NCBI RefSeq assembly: GCF_017355785.1
Contig: NZ_JAFEWE010000005.1
Location: 186,001-250,000, forward strand
DNA: 64,000 nucleotides
From: Desertivirga arenae
Lineage (GTDB): Bacteria > Bacteroidota > Bacteroidia > Sphingobacteriales > Sphingobacteriaceae
Reading direction: 5' to 3'
Within the stretch, counting starts at the first letter, position 1; each line of letters opens with the position of its first letter. Below, one piece after another: positions 1-9,312 of the stretch. The translations under genes were made by a program, and so were the position numbers. The notes beneath the pieces were generated by a model. It ran no database searches, was not told the origin of the DNA, and worked only from the letters and a program-made list of their open reading frames with translations.

Positions 1-40
1 TATTAACTAAAGTTTAAATTAGTATAAATTAAGCTAATCA

Positions 41-817
41 ATGAGTGTTTTAAAAATCACCACCTTCCAGGCGTATCTCTTCTGGGAAAACATTGATAAG
101 AATCTCCAGAATCTGGGACTCAAACTATCATCTATCAGAGAAAAAACTGATCTCATTATACTGCCTGAAATGTTCAGCACAGGTTTTACCATGAACGCAC
201 CAACCCTTGCAGAAGAAATGGGAGGTAAAACAATGGAGTGGATGCGTGCGCAGGCAAATAAGTTTGAAGCCGTAGTTACAGGAAGTCTTATTATCAAAGA
301 AAATAATCAATATTATAACCGTCTGATATGGATGCGCCCCGATGGAACTTACGAAAAGTATGATAAACGCCACCTCTTTGGATTGGGAAAGGAAGATTCT
401 GTATACAGTCCCGGGAAGGATAAACTGATCGTAGAGTTGAACGGCTGGAAGATTTGCCCGGTTATTTGTTATGATTTACGCTTTCCTGTTTGGTTAAGGA
501 ACAACAATATTGATTATGATCTGTTGTTAATTGTTGCAAACTGGCCTGAGAAACGTTCTTTACATTGGCGGACTTTGATACCTGCACGCGCTGTCGAAAA
601 CCAGGCATATGTTGTAGGAGTTAACAGAGTTGGTCATGATGGAAATGAGATATATCATTCAGGTGATTCCATGTGCATAGATCCAAACGGAAAGACGGTT
701 TACTATAAACCAAATGACGAAGATCTTTATACATTCTCAATTTCCAGGGAAGAGCTAATAAAAAACAGGAGAGCTTTCCCGTTTTTAAGAGATGCAGACA
801 AGTTTGATTTATTTTAG
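41..817 (+). CDS. Nitrilase-superfamily amidohydrolase, omega-amidase (YafV/NIT2-like)
   Basis: The 258-residue protein should hydrolyse the omega-amide of alpha-ketoglutaramate or alpha-ketosuccinamate, repairing the keto-acid products of glutamine and asparagine transaminases in the cytoplasm. The nitrilase triad is visible: Glu43 in LPEMFSTGF, Lys109 in KYDKRHLF and Cys143 in ICYDLRFP. The length matches the YafV/NIT2 branch (about 255-275 residues) and no other domain is attached. The ATG follows an AT-rich leader without a Shine-Dalgarno site, as is normal in this phylum. It is followed after 91 bp by the PBP1A gene, which has no obvious functional link. The superfamily is certain; the exact amide substrate is inferred from family resemblance, and another small-amide hydrolase remains possible. 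Confidence 0.85.
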   Translation: MSVLKITTFQAYLFWENIDKNLQNLGLKLSSIREKTDLIILPEMFSTGFTMNAPTLAEEMGGKTMEWMRAQANKFEAVVTGSLIIKENNQYYNRLIWMRPDGTYEKYDKRHLFGLGKEDSVYSPGKDKLIVELNGWKICPVICYDLRFPVWLRNNNIDYDLLLIVANWPEKRSLHWRTLIPARAVENQAYVVGVNRVGHDGNEIYHSGDSMCIDPNGKTVYYKPNDEDLYTFSISREELIKNRRAFPFLRDADKFDLF

Positions 818-908
818 TTAAAAAACGTTAAAAAACAGGCTTATTCCACTTGCCAGATTTATTATTACTAATTATTCCGGAAGTGCTTATGTGCGTTAAG
901 TAAGTTGT

Positions 909-3362
909 ATGTTCAGAGAAATTCGTATTAAACCGCTAAGGTACCTTGTAGTTCTTATATACTTTATCATTCTGTCATTTTGTGCCATAGAACTTAATTT
1001 CTTGTGGTTGTTTGGTTACTCTCCTACTCTCCACGATATTAAAACACCTAATATGCGGATCGCATCTGAGGTGTACACTGCTGATAAAAAATTGATTGGC
1101 AGATATTACAAAGAAAATAGAACACCTGTTGAATTTAATCAAATAAGTCAACAAACGATTAATGCACTTATTGCAACTGAAGATGCACGTTTCTTCAGCC
1201 ATTCAGGTATCGATATCCGCTCCTTATTCTCAAGCATCATTTCTACCGCTTCAGGTGATAAACGAGGAGCCAGTACGATTACCCAACAGTTAGCTAAAAA
1301 TCTTTACCGTACACGTAATAATAAAAGGCAGGGGTTGGTAAAGAAGATACCGCTAGTAAGAACTATCGTTTTCAAGTTAAAAGAGTGGATAACTGCGTTT
1401 AAACTTGAAAGCCATTATTCTAAGGAAGAAATTCTAACCTTATATTTTAATACTGTTCCTTTTGGCAGTAACACATTCGGTCTTAAAACTGCAGCTAAAA
1501 AGTATTTCAACAAAGACACTGATAAGTTGGGTGTAGAACAATCTGCTCTCCTTGTTGGAATGCTTAAAGCAAGCACAACCTATAATCCCGAATATCATCC
1601 GGAAAGAGCCCTGGAAAGAAGAAATGTGGTTTTATCTCAAATGGAGAAATACGGCTATTTGAGTAAAGAAGAGTATAAAAAATACAGCAATCGTGGATTA
1701 AACCTGACCTTGGGAAAAGTAGAAGACGACTCTCAGGGCGATTCATATCTTCGTACCGCTGTTGCCCGATATCTGGAAAAGTGGTGCGAAGACCGTGGTT
1801 ATGACCTGTACGAGTCGGGTTTAAAAATATACACTACTATTGATTCCAAATTGCAGAAATACGCCGAAGAAGCTGTAGAAGATCAAATGAAGATACTCCA
1901 AACGCGGTTAAACAACGCATGGAGTGGTCAAAATCCATGGAGAGATTCTGAGGGAAAAGAAATTGAAGATTTTCCAATGAAAGCGGCACAACGCCTTCCC
2001 TATTATTCTTATCTTAAAACGAAATATAGAAATAGCCCCGATTCAATAGACTATTACCTGAATCAACCTAAGAAAATGAAGGTTTTCAGTTGGAAAGGAG
2101 ATCAGGAAGTTACGTTCTCAACACTAGACTCTATCAAATACTACTCAAAGATCCTGAACACCGGGATGATGACAATGGATCCGTTTACCGGCTACATCAA
2201 AGTTTGGGTAGGTGGAATCGACTTTGATCATTTTAAGTTCGATCATGTGGATCAATCCAAGCGTCAGGCCGGTTCAACATTCAAGCCTTTTGCTTACCTC
2301 GCTGCACTGGAAAGTGGTTTAAGTCCTTGTGATAGATTTGTGGACAAGCCTGTAAAGATTGCGTATGATGAAAATAATCAGCATAAATTCTGGGAACCAA
2401 AGAACTCTGAGTACTACTTTTCAGGACAGGAAATGACCCTGAGACATGCCATGGGTAAGTCGGTCAATTCAATAACTGCACAAATCACAGAACAGGTGGG
2501 TTGGGACAATGTGGTAAAATATGCGCACGAGTGCGGAATTGAAAGCGATTTAAAATCAGTGCCTTCTGTAAGTCTTGGGTCTAATGATGTTTCAGTTTTC
2601 GAAATGGTAAGAGCATACGGGACGTTTCTGAATCATGGAAAAAAAACCGAGCCTATTCTTGTACAAAAAATTACAGATCATGATGGTAATTTAATTGAAG
2701 AGTTTAAAGCTGAACAAGAACAAGTTCTCACAGAAGAAATATCCTGGTTAATGCTCTACATGTTTAGGGGAGGTATGGAAGAACCAGGGGGAACATCCCG
2801 CTCACTATGGGAATGGGACCTTTGGAAAAAAGGAAATCAGATCGGTGGAAAAACCGGAACCTCTTCCGATTTCGTAGATGGCTGGTATATGGGAATAACC
2901 AAAGATCTTGTTACTGGAATTTGGGTAGGTTGTGACGAAAGAAGTGTACATTTCAGATCATCAGGAAGTGGAGAGGGAGCTCATACTGCCCTGCCAATCT
3001 TTGGAAAGTTTATGGAAAAGGTTTATCATGATCCGTCCACTGGGTACACCTATGGACCTTTCCCAAAACCTACCATTGAGATCACACGAGAATATAACTG
3101 TACAACTCCAGAAACTTACGTTGACACAACTGCCGTAGACACGCTTTTAACGGACTCTTTAATGATTGATACCATGTCAACTCCTGCTTCTGAGGACAAT
3201 CAGCAAGAGCAACAGCAGCCAACAACTACCCCGACGACGGATCAACAGGCTCCTGCAGACAATACTGAAACCCAGGAGTCCACAGCCGAGGATGGCAAAA
3301 GCAGAAGGGAAATCCGGAGGGATCAGAGACGGCAAAAAAGAGAAGACGAAGCAAACAATTAA
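909..3362 (+). CDS. mrcA: Class A penicillin-binding protein 1A (transglycosylase/transpeptidase)
   Basis: This bifunctional peptidoglycan synthase polymerises lipid II and crosslinks the stem peptides in the periplasm. A single N-terminal transmembrane anchor (about residues 10-33) is followed by the GT51 glycosyltransferase, with catalytic Glu91 in ATEDARFF and the GASTITQQLAKN motif. The transpeptidase follows, with Ser456-x-x-Lys459 (STFK), Ser518-Val-Asn520 and Lys648-Thr-Gly650. Its 817 residues are usual for Bacteroidota PBP1A. The last 80 or so residues are a low-complexity Thr/Gln/Glu tail ending in a Lys/Arg-rich stretch, so that part is probably disordered. All catalytic motifs are intact. 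It lies 70 bp ahead of the large peptidase/barrel gene on the same strand and may be co-transcribed with it, although a weak -7 box precedes that gene. Confidence 0.95.
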   Translation: MFREIRIKPLRYLVVLIYFIILSFCAIELNFLWLFGYSPTLHDIKTPNMRIASEVYTADKKLIGRYYKENRTPVEFNQISQQTINALIATEDARFFSHSGIDIRSLFSSIISTASGDKRGASTITQQLAKNLYRTRNNKRQGLVKKIPLVRTIVFKLKEWITAFKLESHYSKEEILTLYFNTVPFGSNTFGLKTAAKKYFNKDTDKLGVEQSALLVGMLKASTTYNPEYHPERALERRNVVLSQMEKYGYLSKEEYKKYSNRGLNLTLGKVEDDSQGDSYLRTAVARYLEKWCEDRGYDLYESGLKIYTTIDSKLQKYAEEAVEDQMKILQTRLNNAWSGQNPWRDSEGKEIEDFPMKAAQRLPYYSYLKTKYRNSPDSIDYYLNQPKKMKVFSWKGDQEVTFSTLDSIKYYSKILNTGMMTMDPFTGYIKVWVGGIDFDHFKFDHVDQSKRQAGSTFKPFAYLAALESGLSPCDRFVDKPVKIAYDENNQHKFWEPKNSEYYFSGQEMTLRHAMGKSVNSITAQITEQVGWDNVVKYAHECGIESDLKSVPSVSLGSNDVSVFEMVRAYGTFLNHGKKTEPILVQKITDHDGNLIEEFKAEQEQVLTEEISWLMLYMFRGGMEEPGGTSRSLWEWDLWKKGNQIGGKTGTSSDFVDGWYMGITKDLVTGIWVGCDERSVHFRSSGSGEGAHTALPIFGKFMEKVYHDPSTGYTYGPFPKPTIEITREYNCTTPETYVDTTAVDTLLTDSLMIDTMSTPASEDNQQEQQQPTTTPTTDQQAPADNTETQESTAEDGKSRREIRRDQRRQKREDEANN

Positions 3363-3392
3363 AAATTTCATCTATTATTCATAATCGAATGA

Positions 3393-3400
3393 TATACTTG
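3393..3400 (+). promoter_or_regulatory. Possible -7 promoter box (TATACTTG)
   Basis: TATACTTG differs by one base from the Bacteroidota -7 consensus TAnnTTTG and lies 33 bp before the ATG of the downstream gene. I see no TTG at the expected -33 distance, so this is a weak call. Confidence 0.3.
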
Positions 3401-3432
3401 CACAAGCCCAATTTATTTAATTTAAAATTAAA

Positions 3433-6400
3433 ATGAAGAACGAATCCGGTCGCTATAAAAGGTGGTTAGTTAAATCACTCTTCTTATCATTATTTATTTT
3501 AATATCGGGCATGGCAAATGCTCAGTATTTCGGGCAAAACTTAGTTAGGTATAAAAACCTGAAATTCAAGGTAAAACAATCTCCTCACTTTGAGTTATAT
3601 CATTATCTGCGTAATGATAGCCTTGTAAACAGGTTTATGCAGGAAAGTGAGGTATGGTATGATCTTCACCAGCAAGTGTTTAGAGATACTTTCGCTAAAA
3701 GAAATCCGGTAATTCTTTATGAGAACCATCCGGATTTCCAATCTACCACTGTCCTTCAGGGCGGGGCGAGTGTAGGTACCGGCGGTGTTACAGAAGGCAT
3801 GAAGAACCGGGTGGTTATGCCAATTCAGATGCTAAACCATCAGACCAGACACGTACTGGGACACGAACTTGTTCACGCATTTCAATATCATACGCTTATA
3901 GAAAACGACTCTACTAATCTTGAAAATATTGGCAACCTTCCTCTTTGGATGGTTGAAGGAATGGCTGAATACCTTTCGGTCGGTAAAGTTGACGCCTTCA
4001 CAGGGATGTGGATGCGCGACGCTTACCTGAACAGGGATATCCCGACACTCCGGGATTTAACCACAAATAGCAGGTATTTCCCCTATCGTTATGGACAAGC
4101 ATTTTGGACTTATATCGGCTCCACTTATGGAGACACTGTTATCGTCCCTTTATTTAAAGCAACGGCTAGGTTCGGATATGAAATGGCAATCCGAAGGACT
4201 TTTGGATATGATGAAAGAACTTTATCAAGTCTTTGGAGAACAGCTATCGAGAACCAATATAAGCCGATGCTGAAAGATACATCACAGGTTCCAATTGGAA
4301 AAAATATCATCAACAATAAAAACGGTGGGGATATGAACGTAGCTCCTGCAGTTTCTCCTGACGGAAAATACATTGCTTTTCTATCTGAAAAAGAACTTCT
4401 GAGTATAGACCTCTATCTTGCAGATGCTCAAACTGGGAAAGTAATACGACGGCTCACGAGCAGAGCTAATAATTCCCATATAGACGAGTTTAGTTTTATA
4501 GAATCGGCTGGAGCCTGGTCGCCCGATAGTAAGCGCTTCGCCTTCAGTGCCTTCAGCTCCGGCAGAAATAAACTATTCGTCATTGATGTAAAATCAGGTA
4601 AAACCCTTTCTGAAAATGCAATGGGGGAAGTTGGCGAGTTTAGTAATCTAAGTTGGTCCCCTGATGGTTCAAGCATAGCATTCACAGGTCTTAAAGACGG
4701 ACAAAGCGATATTTATGTCTTTAACTTAAATACAAAACAGCTAAATCAGTTAACAAACGATAAATACTCAGATTATCAACCTGCATTCGCTCCAGACGGA
4801 AAGTCAATAGTTTTTTCTACAGACAGAACTACTTTTGATAACGCTACAAAAACGGTGGATATCACCTACAGTCTTGCTTTGATCGACTTAACTACAAAGG
4901 CAATAACGAATATCAATGTCTTTACGGGTGCCAATAATCTAAATCCCCAGTTTTCAGGAAATAGTCAACAGCTTTATTTCCTTTCAAACCGAGACGGGTT
5001 TAGAAATATGTACAGGTATACTCTAAGCAGCGGACAGGTAGAACAACTTACAGACTATTTTACAGGTATAAGTGGTATCACTGAGTATTCGCCCGCTCTT
5101 AGCGTTTCCTTAAATGATGACATTGTTTACTCTTACTACAGATATCAGAAGTACACGATTTATAATGCTAAAGCAACGGATTTCAAGCCGGTGGTGGTAA
5201 ATCCACAGGAATTGAACTTTGATGCAGCTATTCTCCCTCCTTCAAAATCATCAGGCGTGGATATTATTAACGCTAATTTGGAGAACTTTGAGCGGTTTGA
5301 AACAATCAGTGCTAATAACCTTAATCCTACAAAATACAGGCCGCAGTTTAAGCTTGATTATTTGTCAAGCAATGGTGTAGGAGCGTCAGTTGGACGTTTT
5401 GGTACAGGTATGTCAAGTGGTGTACAGGGAGTATTTAGTGATATTCTTGGAAGGAACCAAATTTATGCGTTGGCATCTGTAAATGGAGAGATTTATGATG
5501 CAGGGGGTCAGGTAGCTTATATTAATCAAAAAAGCCGTATTAACTGGGGAACAGCAGTCTCGCACATCCCTTATTTATCGGGATACAATGTTGCTTACTT
5601 CAACAAGGACCAACCAGCTGCTGATGCAAATGCCAGCTTTATTTATGGGTACGATATTATAAGAACATTCGAGGATCAGGTGCAACTGTTCGCATTTTAT
5701 CCCTTCTCCAGGACATTCCGTTTTGAAGCAGGAACAGGGGCTGCAAGATATAGTTATCGAATTGATAGATATGCAACATATTACTATGCCAATTACGACG
5801 AAGCTAACAGAACAAGTGAGATTTACAGTCCCTACAGATCTGACCGAGCAAAATTATCAAAGGATGATGCTCGCGACTATTATGGAATAGACTTCAAGTC
5901 ATTTTCCATTTACCAACTTAATGCAGCCTTTGTTGGTGATAATGCGCTATCCGGGATAACCTCACCTTTAAGTGGTTTTAGGTACCGTTTAGGGGCAGAC
6001 GCAATGTTTGGGGATTACCGGTTAACTTCTGTAACTGCAGATTTCAGAAAATACGTCCGCCTAAAGAAAGTTACCCTTGCTGGTCGTGCTTATAGTTACT
6101 CAAGATTAGGTCGTGATGAGGACAGGCTTTACCCGCTGTTTATAGGTTATCCGTATCTTATCCGGGGATACGAAGCTAACTCCTTTTACAACAATGAATC
6201 CGCCAGTGGAAGTACCTTCACCCTCGACCAGTTAGTAGGTTCAAAAATTGCTGTAGGTAACCTTGAAGCTCGTATTCCATTTACAGGACCCAAAAAACTA
6301 ACTGCGATTGAGTCTAAATTCCTTTTCTCAGACTTGAACTTCTTCTTCGATATAGGGCTAGCCTACGACAAAGATTCAAAGGTTGCATTCCGGGGTACAC

Positions 6401-6660
6401 CAAGAGCTATTGGAACTAAAGAATCTAACCAAGGAGGAATTGGCGGTGGTGGTATCATTGGCACTCCTATTCCAGGACAACCCACAACTATCACCTCTGG
6501 TACAACCATTTACGAAAGAATTCCGGCAATGAGTGCAGGTGTTTCTTTAAGGGTTAATGTATTTGGCTACTTCGTACTTGAGCCTTACCTGGCCTATCCA
6601 TTCCAACGTAAAGACACCAAAGGCCCCGTATTCGGACTGGCTTTTGCTCCGGGTTGGTAG
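3433..6660 (+). CDS. Secreted gluzincin-like peptidase/TolB-propeller/outer-membrane barrel protein
   Basis: The 1075-residue protein has three parts. A signal peptide (cleavage near ANA-QYFG, residue 30) leads into a zinc-peptidase-like domain with HELVH at 144-148 and a downstream WMVEGMAEY segment whose Glu175 fits the third zinc ligand. Residues about 300-620 repeat the TolB/DPP-type beta-propeller motif (VSPDGKYIAFLS, WSPDGSSIAF, FAPDGKSIVFST). The last 400 residues are rich in alternating aromatic beta-strands, include PYLIRGYEANSF like the BamA/surface-antigen barrel, and end in Trp. I infer an outer-membrane protein that displays or threads a propeller and peptidase domain. Such proteins are usually annotated only as 'PD40 domain' or 'basic secretory' proteins, and the substrate is unknown. 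It ends at a strong terminator shared with the opposing gene. Confidence 0.75.
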   Translation: MKNESGRYKRWLVKSLFLSLFILISGMANAQYFGQNLVRYKNLKFKVKQSPHFELYHYLRNDSLVNRFMQESEVWYDLHQQVFRDTFAKRNPVILYENHPDFQSTTVLQGGASVGTGGVTEGMKNRVVMPIQMLNHQTRHVLGHELVHAFQYHTLIENDSTNLENIGNLPLWMVEGMAEYLSVGKVDAFTGMWMRDAYLNRDIPTLRDLTTNSRYFPYRYGQAFWTYIGSTYGDTVIVPLFKATARFGYEMAIRRTFGYDERTLSSLWRTAIENQYKPMLKDTSQVPIGKNIINNKNGGDMNVAPAVSPDGKYIAFLSEKELLSIDLYLADAQTGKVIRRLTSRANNSHIDEFSFIESAGAWSPDSKRFAFSAFSSGRNKLFVIDVKSGKTLSENAMGEVGEFSNLSWSPDGSSIAFTGLKDGQSDIYVFNLNTKQLNQLTNDKYSDYQPAFAPDGKSIVFSTDRTTFDNATKTVDITYSLALIDLTTKAITNINVFTGANNLNPQFSGNSQQLYFLSNRDGFRNMYRYTLSSGQVEQLTDYFTGISGITEYSPALSVSLNDDIVYSYYRYQKYTIYNAKATDFKPVVVNPQELNFDAAILPPSKSSGVDIINANLENFERFETISANNLNPTKYRPQFKLDYLSSNGVGASVGRFGTGMSSGVQGVFSDILGRNQIYALASVNGEIYDAGGQVAYINQKSRINWGTAVSHIPYLSGYNVAYFNKDQPAADANASFIYGYDIIRTFEDQVQLFAFYPFSRTFRFEAGTGAARYSYRIDRYATYYYANYDEANRTSEIYSPYRSDRAKLSKDDARDYYGIDFKSFSIYQLNAAFVGDNALSGITSPLSGFRYRLGADAMFGDYRLTSVTADFRKYVRLKKVTLAGRAYSYSRLGRDEDRLYPLFIGYPYLIRGYEANSFYNNESASGSTFTLDQLVGSKIAVGNLEARIPFTGPKKLTAIESKFLFSDLNFFFDIGLAYDKDSKVAFRGTPRAIGTKESNQGGIGGGGIIGTPIPGQPTTITSGTTIYERIPAMSAGVSLRVNVFGYFVLEPYLAYPFQRKDTKGPVFGLAFAPGW

Positions 6661-6685
6661 TCTAGAAAAAATATAATATCTACAT

Positions 6686-6715
6686 AAAAAAAGCGGCCTG
6701 GAAGCCGCTTTTTTT
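6686..6715. terminator. Bidirectional intrinsic terminator
   Basis: A 12-bp perfect stem (AAAAAAAGCGGC with GCCGCTTTTTTT) encloses a 6-nt loop, giving a T-run on both strands. It sits between two convergent genes and can stop both. Confidence 0.9.
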
Positions 6716-6719
6716 ATTT

Positions 6720-7391
6720 CTATTTTCCTGTTTCCATATGTGCCGCGTCTACCGGTTTAGATTCAGGAGATCCCCGGTGACGAAGATAAATCGACAGCCA
6801 TACAATAGCGGCAACAGAAAGGAATTCGCTCTGCCAGTTCTGAAAGGTCTCGAACCAAAAAGTTGGTTGTCCTAAAAAAGTAGCCACGCTTTCCTCCGGC
6901 TTATGCATTAAAAATAACTGCAGGTTATGTTCCTGCCAGCTCCCATACAAGTGTGCTGCCCAACTAAATAAAAAAAGGATAAGAAAAGTAATGGAGAGGG
7001 AGTAACTATAGAGCTTCAAGATCCAACCTCCTTTTTTAACTGCCCAAGGAGCATCATCCCTCGGAACCGGCTTACGATCCACCTCCTCATCCCCTTCCAT
7101 GCTTTTTGATTCCGCAGATCCCACCTGACGAAGAAATACAGTAAGAACAACGTACAAACCCATCTGCAGAAATTCACTCTGAAAATTCTCAAAAGTCGCA
7201 GATATAAAATGGCCTGAGGTAAGGTATATCGACAAAGGGATCTCATGCCCTCCCCTTTCTGTAATTTCCTCATTAGATTCTTTCCAGCCGGTTAGTGTCT
7301 GGCCTAATAGGGTTATTAAAAAAAAAGATAAAAAAACTATTGTTAAACTGTTCCTGTAGAACCAGGAATATCTTTTAGGATCGTCTGCCAT
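6720..7391 (-). CDS. DUF6766-like membrane protein with internal duplication
   Basis: This is a 223-residue protein of unknown function with four hydrophobic segments. It contains two copies of one unit. The first copy has TFENFQSEFLQMGLYVVLTVFLRQVGSAESK (given here only as a landmark near residues 65-97) and the second has a matching segment near residues 177-213 with ETFQNWQSEF and YLRHRGSPESK. Each copy has an amphipathic stretch, then a membrane helix, then a charged L-R-x-x-GSxESK exit. A Lys/Asp-rich cytoplasmic linker (about residues 97-120) joins the halves. It resembles the DUF6766 family, small membrane proteins common in soil bacteria. It is transcribed alone, convergent with the upstream barrel gene. 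The function is unknown. Confidence 0.65.
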   Translation of the reverse strand: MADDPKRYSWFYRNSLTIVFLSFFLITLLGQTLTGWKESNEEITERGGHEIPLSIYLTSGHFISATFENFQSEFLQMGLYVVLTVFLRQVGSAESKSMEGDEEVDRKPVPRDDAPWAVKKGGWILKLYSYSLSITFLILFLFSWAAHLYGSWQEHNLQLFLMHKPEESVATFLGQPTFWFETFQNWQSEFLSVAAIVWLSIYLRHRGSPESKPVDAAHMETGK

Positions 7392-7631
7392 ACTTTCGTT
7401 CTTAATTAATAATATAACTTCTATTTATACTATTTGTTCAACTCATGCCTTACTCTCCATTTTTAACTGTTCCTTTAGTTGTCTAATTGTAAAACACGTT
7501 TTTCTACCTATTTAAAAGGTTTGTATTTATTAAGATTACAATTCTATTTTTATTATTTTCGCAGGTTTTAATTGAAGCCTTTATACGGATTTTTCGTATA
7601 ACGCATTGCAGCAATAATGTAGATTTAACAC

Positions 7632-9017
7632 ATGCAGAGTTACCAAGAGTTCCTTGACCTTAGTGTCGGTTTCCCTCAGGAAGGTTTTGAAGTTATAGAT
7701 GATGAGTTATACTTCCATGATTTGAATTTGATGGAGATGATCGAGACGTACGGTACTCCCCTACGCTTCACCTATATTCCACTTATCTCGAAGAAAATCC
7801 AACAAGCGAAGCTGTTGTTCCAGAAAGCTATTGTGAACAACAATTACCGGGGCACGTACATGTATACCTACTGTACTAAAAGTTCCCACTTCAGACATAT
7901 AATTGAAGAAGCTTTAAAAAATGATGTTCATTTGGAAACTTCTTCTGCCTTTGATATGCCTGTAATTGACACTTTAGAGAAAAAAGGCATAGTTAGTAAG
8001 GATATAACCGTAATCTGTAATGGATTTAAGACTTATCAGTACAAGCAGTACATAATTGATATGTTCCATGACGGGTTCAAGAATATTATCCCGGTTCTTG
8101 ACAATAAAGAAGAATTTAACATCTACGATGACGAACTAGATCTTCCATGCAGCCTTGGTATCCGAATAGCATCAGAAGAGCAGCCTGATTCCCAGTTCTA
8201 CACCTCAAGGTTAGGCATCAGAATGGAGGATGTTATCGAGTTTTACAACAATAAAATTGCTCATAATCCAAACTTTAAAGTAAAACTTCTTCACTTCTTT
8301 ATCAATTCTGGTATATCTGACACTCCTTATTATTGGAATGAATTAGAGAAGTACGTTACCCTTTATTGTAAGTTTAAAAAGATTAATCCGGATCTTACTA
8401 CTTTGGACATCGGTGGAGGCATGCCATTTAAAGATTCACTTGTATTCGATTTTGACTACGAATACATGGTTAATGAGATTGTGAAACGTATCAAAGAGAT
8501 CTGTGCAGAACACGATGTAGAGGAACCGGATATTATTACTGAGTTTGGTAAATATACAGTGGCAGAAGCCTCTGGTATTTTATACAAGGTTCTGGGCCGG
8601 AAGCAACAAAACGACCGTGAAAAGTGGTTGATGCTTGACGGATCATTCATTACTAACCTGCCTGACGTATGGGCTTTAAATCAGAAGTACATTCTATTAC
8701 CAATAAATAACTGGGATTCGGAATACGAACGTGTTAACCTTGGTGGTATTACTTGTGACGGACAGGATTACTATAATCAGGAAGCGCACATGAATAGTGT
8801 TTTCATGCCTAAAACCCGGAAGGTTCAATACCTCGGCTTCTTCCATACAGGAGCATATCAGGAAGTTCTAAGCGGTTATGGGGGTATCCATCATTGTTTA
8901 TTACCTTCTCCTAAACACGTTATTATCCGGAGGAACAGGGACGAAACTTTTAACTTTGACGTATTCGGGGAAGAACAAAATAGTAAGCAAGTTTTAAAGA
9001 TCCTTGGTTACACCTAA
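7632..9017 (+). CDS. PLP-dependent decarboxylase, probable arginine decarboxylase (fold III)
   Basis: The 461-residue enzyme belongs to the alanine-racemase-fold (group IV) amino-acid decarboxylases, which include SpeA, LysA and ornithine decarboxylase. Seen in the sequence are the barrel-strand lysine region (YTYCTKSSHF, about residues 79-88), HFFINSG (substrate/PLP ring contacts), LDIGGGMPF (phosphate loop), EFGKYTVAEASG in place of the usual EPGR segment, and CDGQDYY near the C-terminus, matching the active-site Cys-Asp of this fold. At this length it lacks the long extra domains of E. coli SpeA. In Sphingobacteria the family is usually called arginine decarboxylase and feeds polyamine synthesis. 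That substrate is inferred; diaminopimelate or another basic amino acid is not excluded. A hairpin terminator follows. Confidence 0.78.
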   Translation: MQSYQEFLDLSVGFPQEGFEVIDDELYFHDLNLMEMIETYGTPLRFTYIPLISKKIQQAKLLFQKAIVNNNYRGTYMYTYCTKSSHFRHIIEEALKNDVHLETSSAFDMPVIDTLEKKGIVSKDITVICNGFKTYQYKQYIIDMFHDGFKNIIPVLDNKEEFNIYDDELDLPCSLGIRIASEEQPDSQFYTSRLGIRMEDVIEFYNNKIAHNPNFKVKLLHFFINSGISDTPYYWNELEKYVTLYCKFKKINPDLTTLDIGGGMPFKDSLVFDFDYEYMVNEIVKRIKEICAEHDVEEPDIITEFGKYTVAEASGILYKVLGRKQQNDREKWLMLDGSFITNLPDVWALNQKYILLPINNWDSEYERVNLGGITCDGQDYYNQEAHMNSVFMPKTRKVQYLGFFHTGAYQEVLSGYGGIHHCLLPSPKHVIIRRNRDETFNFDVFGEEQNSKQVLKILGYT

Positions 9018-9027
9018 CAGTTAAGCT

Positions 9028-9069
9028 TTAGAAGTCAGAGAGCATATCACTAGCATTTCTGACTTCTGA
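9028..9069 (+). terminator. Hairpin terminator after the decarboxylase gene
   Basis: TTAGAAGTCAGA pairs with TCTGACTTCTGA (12 bp including one G-T pair) across an 18-nt loop, followed by a short TTTT run. The loop is larger than usual, so confidence is moderate. Confidence 0.55.
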
Positions 9070-9097
9070 ATTTTCCCCTCCAATCCATATCCTTCTC

Positions 9098-9295
9098 ATG
9101 GCTAAGAAAAAACTTTCAGATCAACAGATCCAGGCAATCGCCGAAAGCTTATTACCGTCGTTTATTCCAAAGGATACTACCGATGATAAGCTTCAATTCC
9201 ACTTCACAGCTGAAGGTTCTCACTTCAAAGTTGATTTTGTAAAAGACGGAAGGAATTGGAAATTTACGTCGTCCCAGGAACAAGTACAAGAATAA
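9098..9295 (+). CDS. Small hypothetical protein
   Basis: The 65-residue protein has a Lys-rich start (MAKKKLSDQQIQAIAESLLP) predicted as a helix, followed by alternating polar and hydrophobic residues that look like a small beta hairpin (LQFHFTAEGSHFKVDFVKDG, then NWKF). It has no signal peptide or membrane segment. I do not recognise a family. The balanced composition and the position downstream of a terminator suggest an independent real gene. It converges with the acetyltransferase gene 17 bp further on. Its function is unknown. Confidence 0.55.
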   Translation: MAKKKLSDQQIQAIAESLLPSFIPKDTTDDKLQFHFTAEGSHFKVDFVKDGRNWKFTSSQEQVQE

Positions 9296-9312
9296 TAATA
9301 GTTTTTGTCGGC

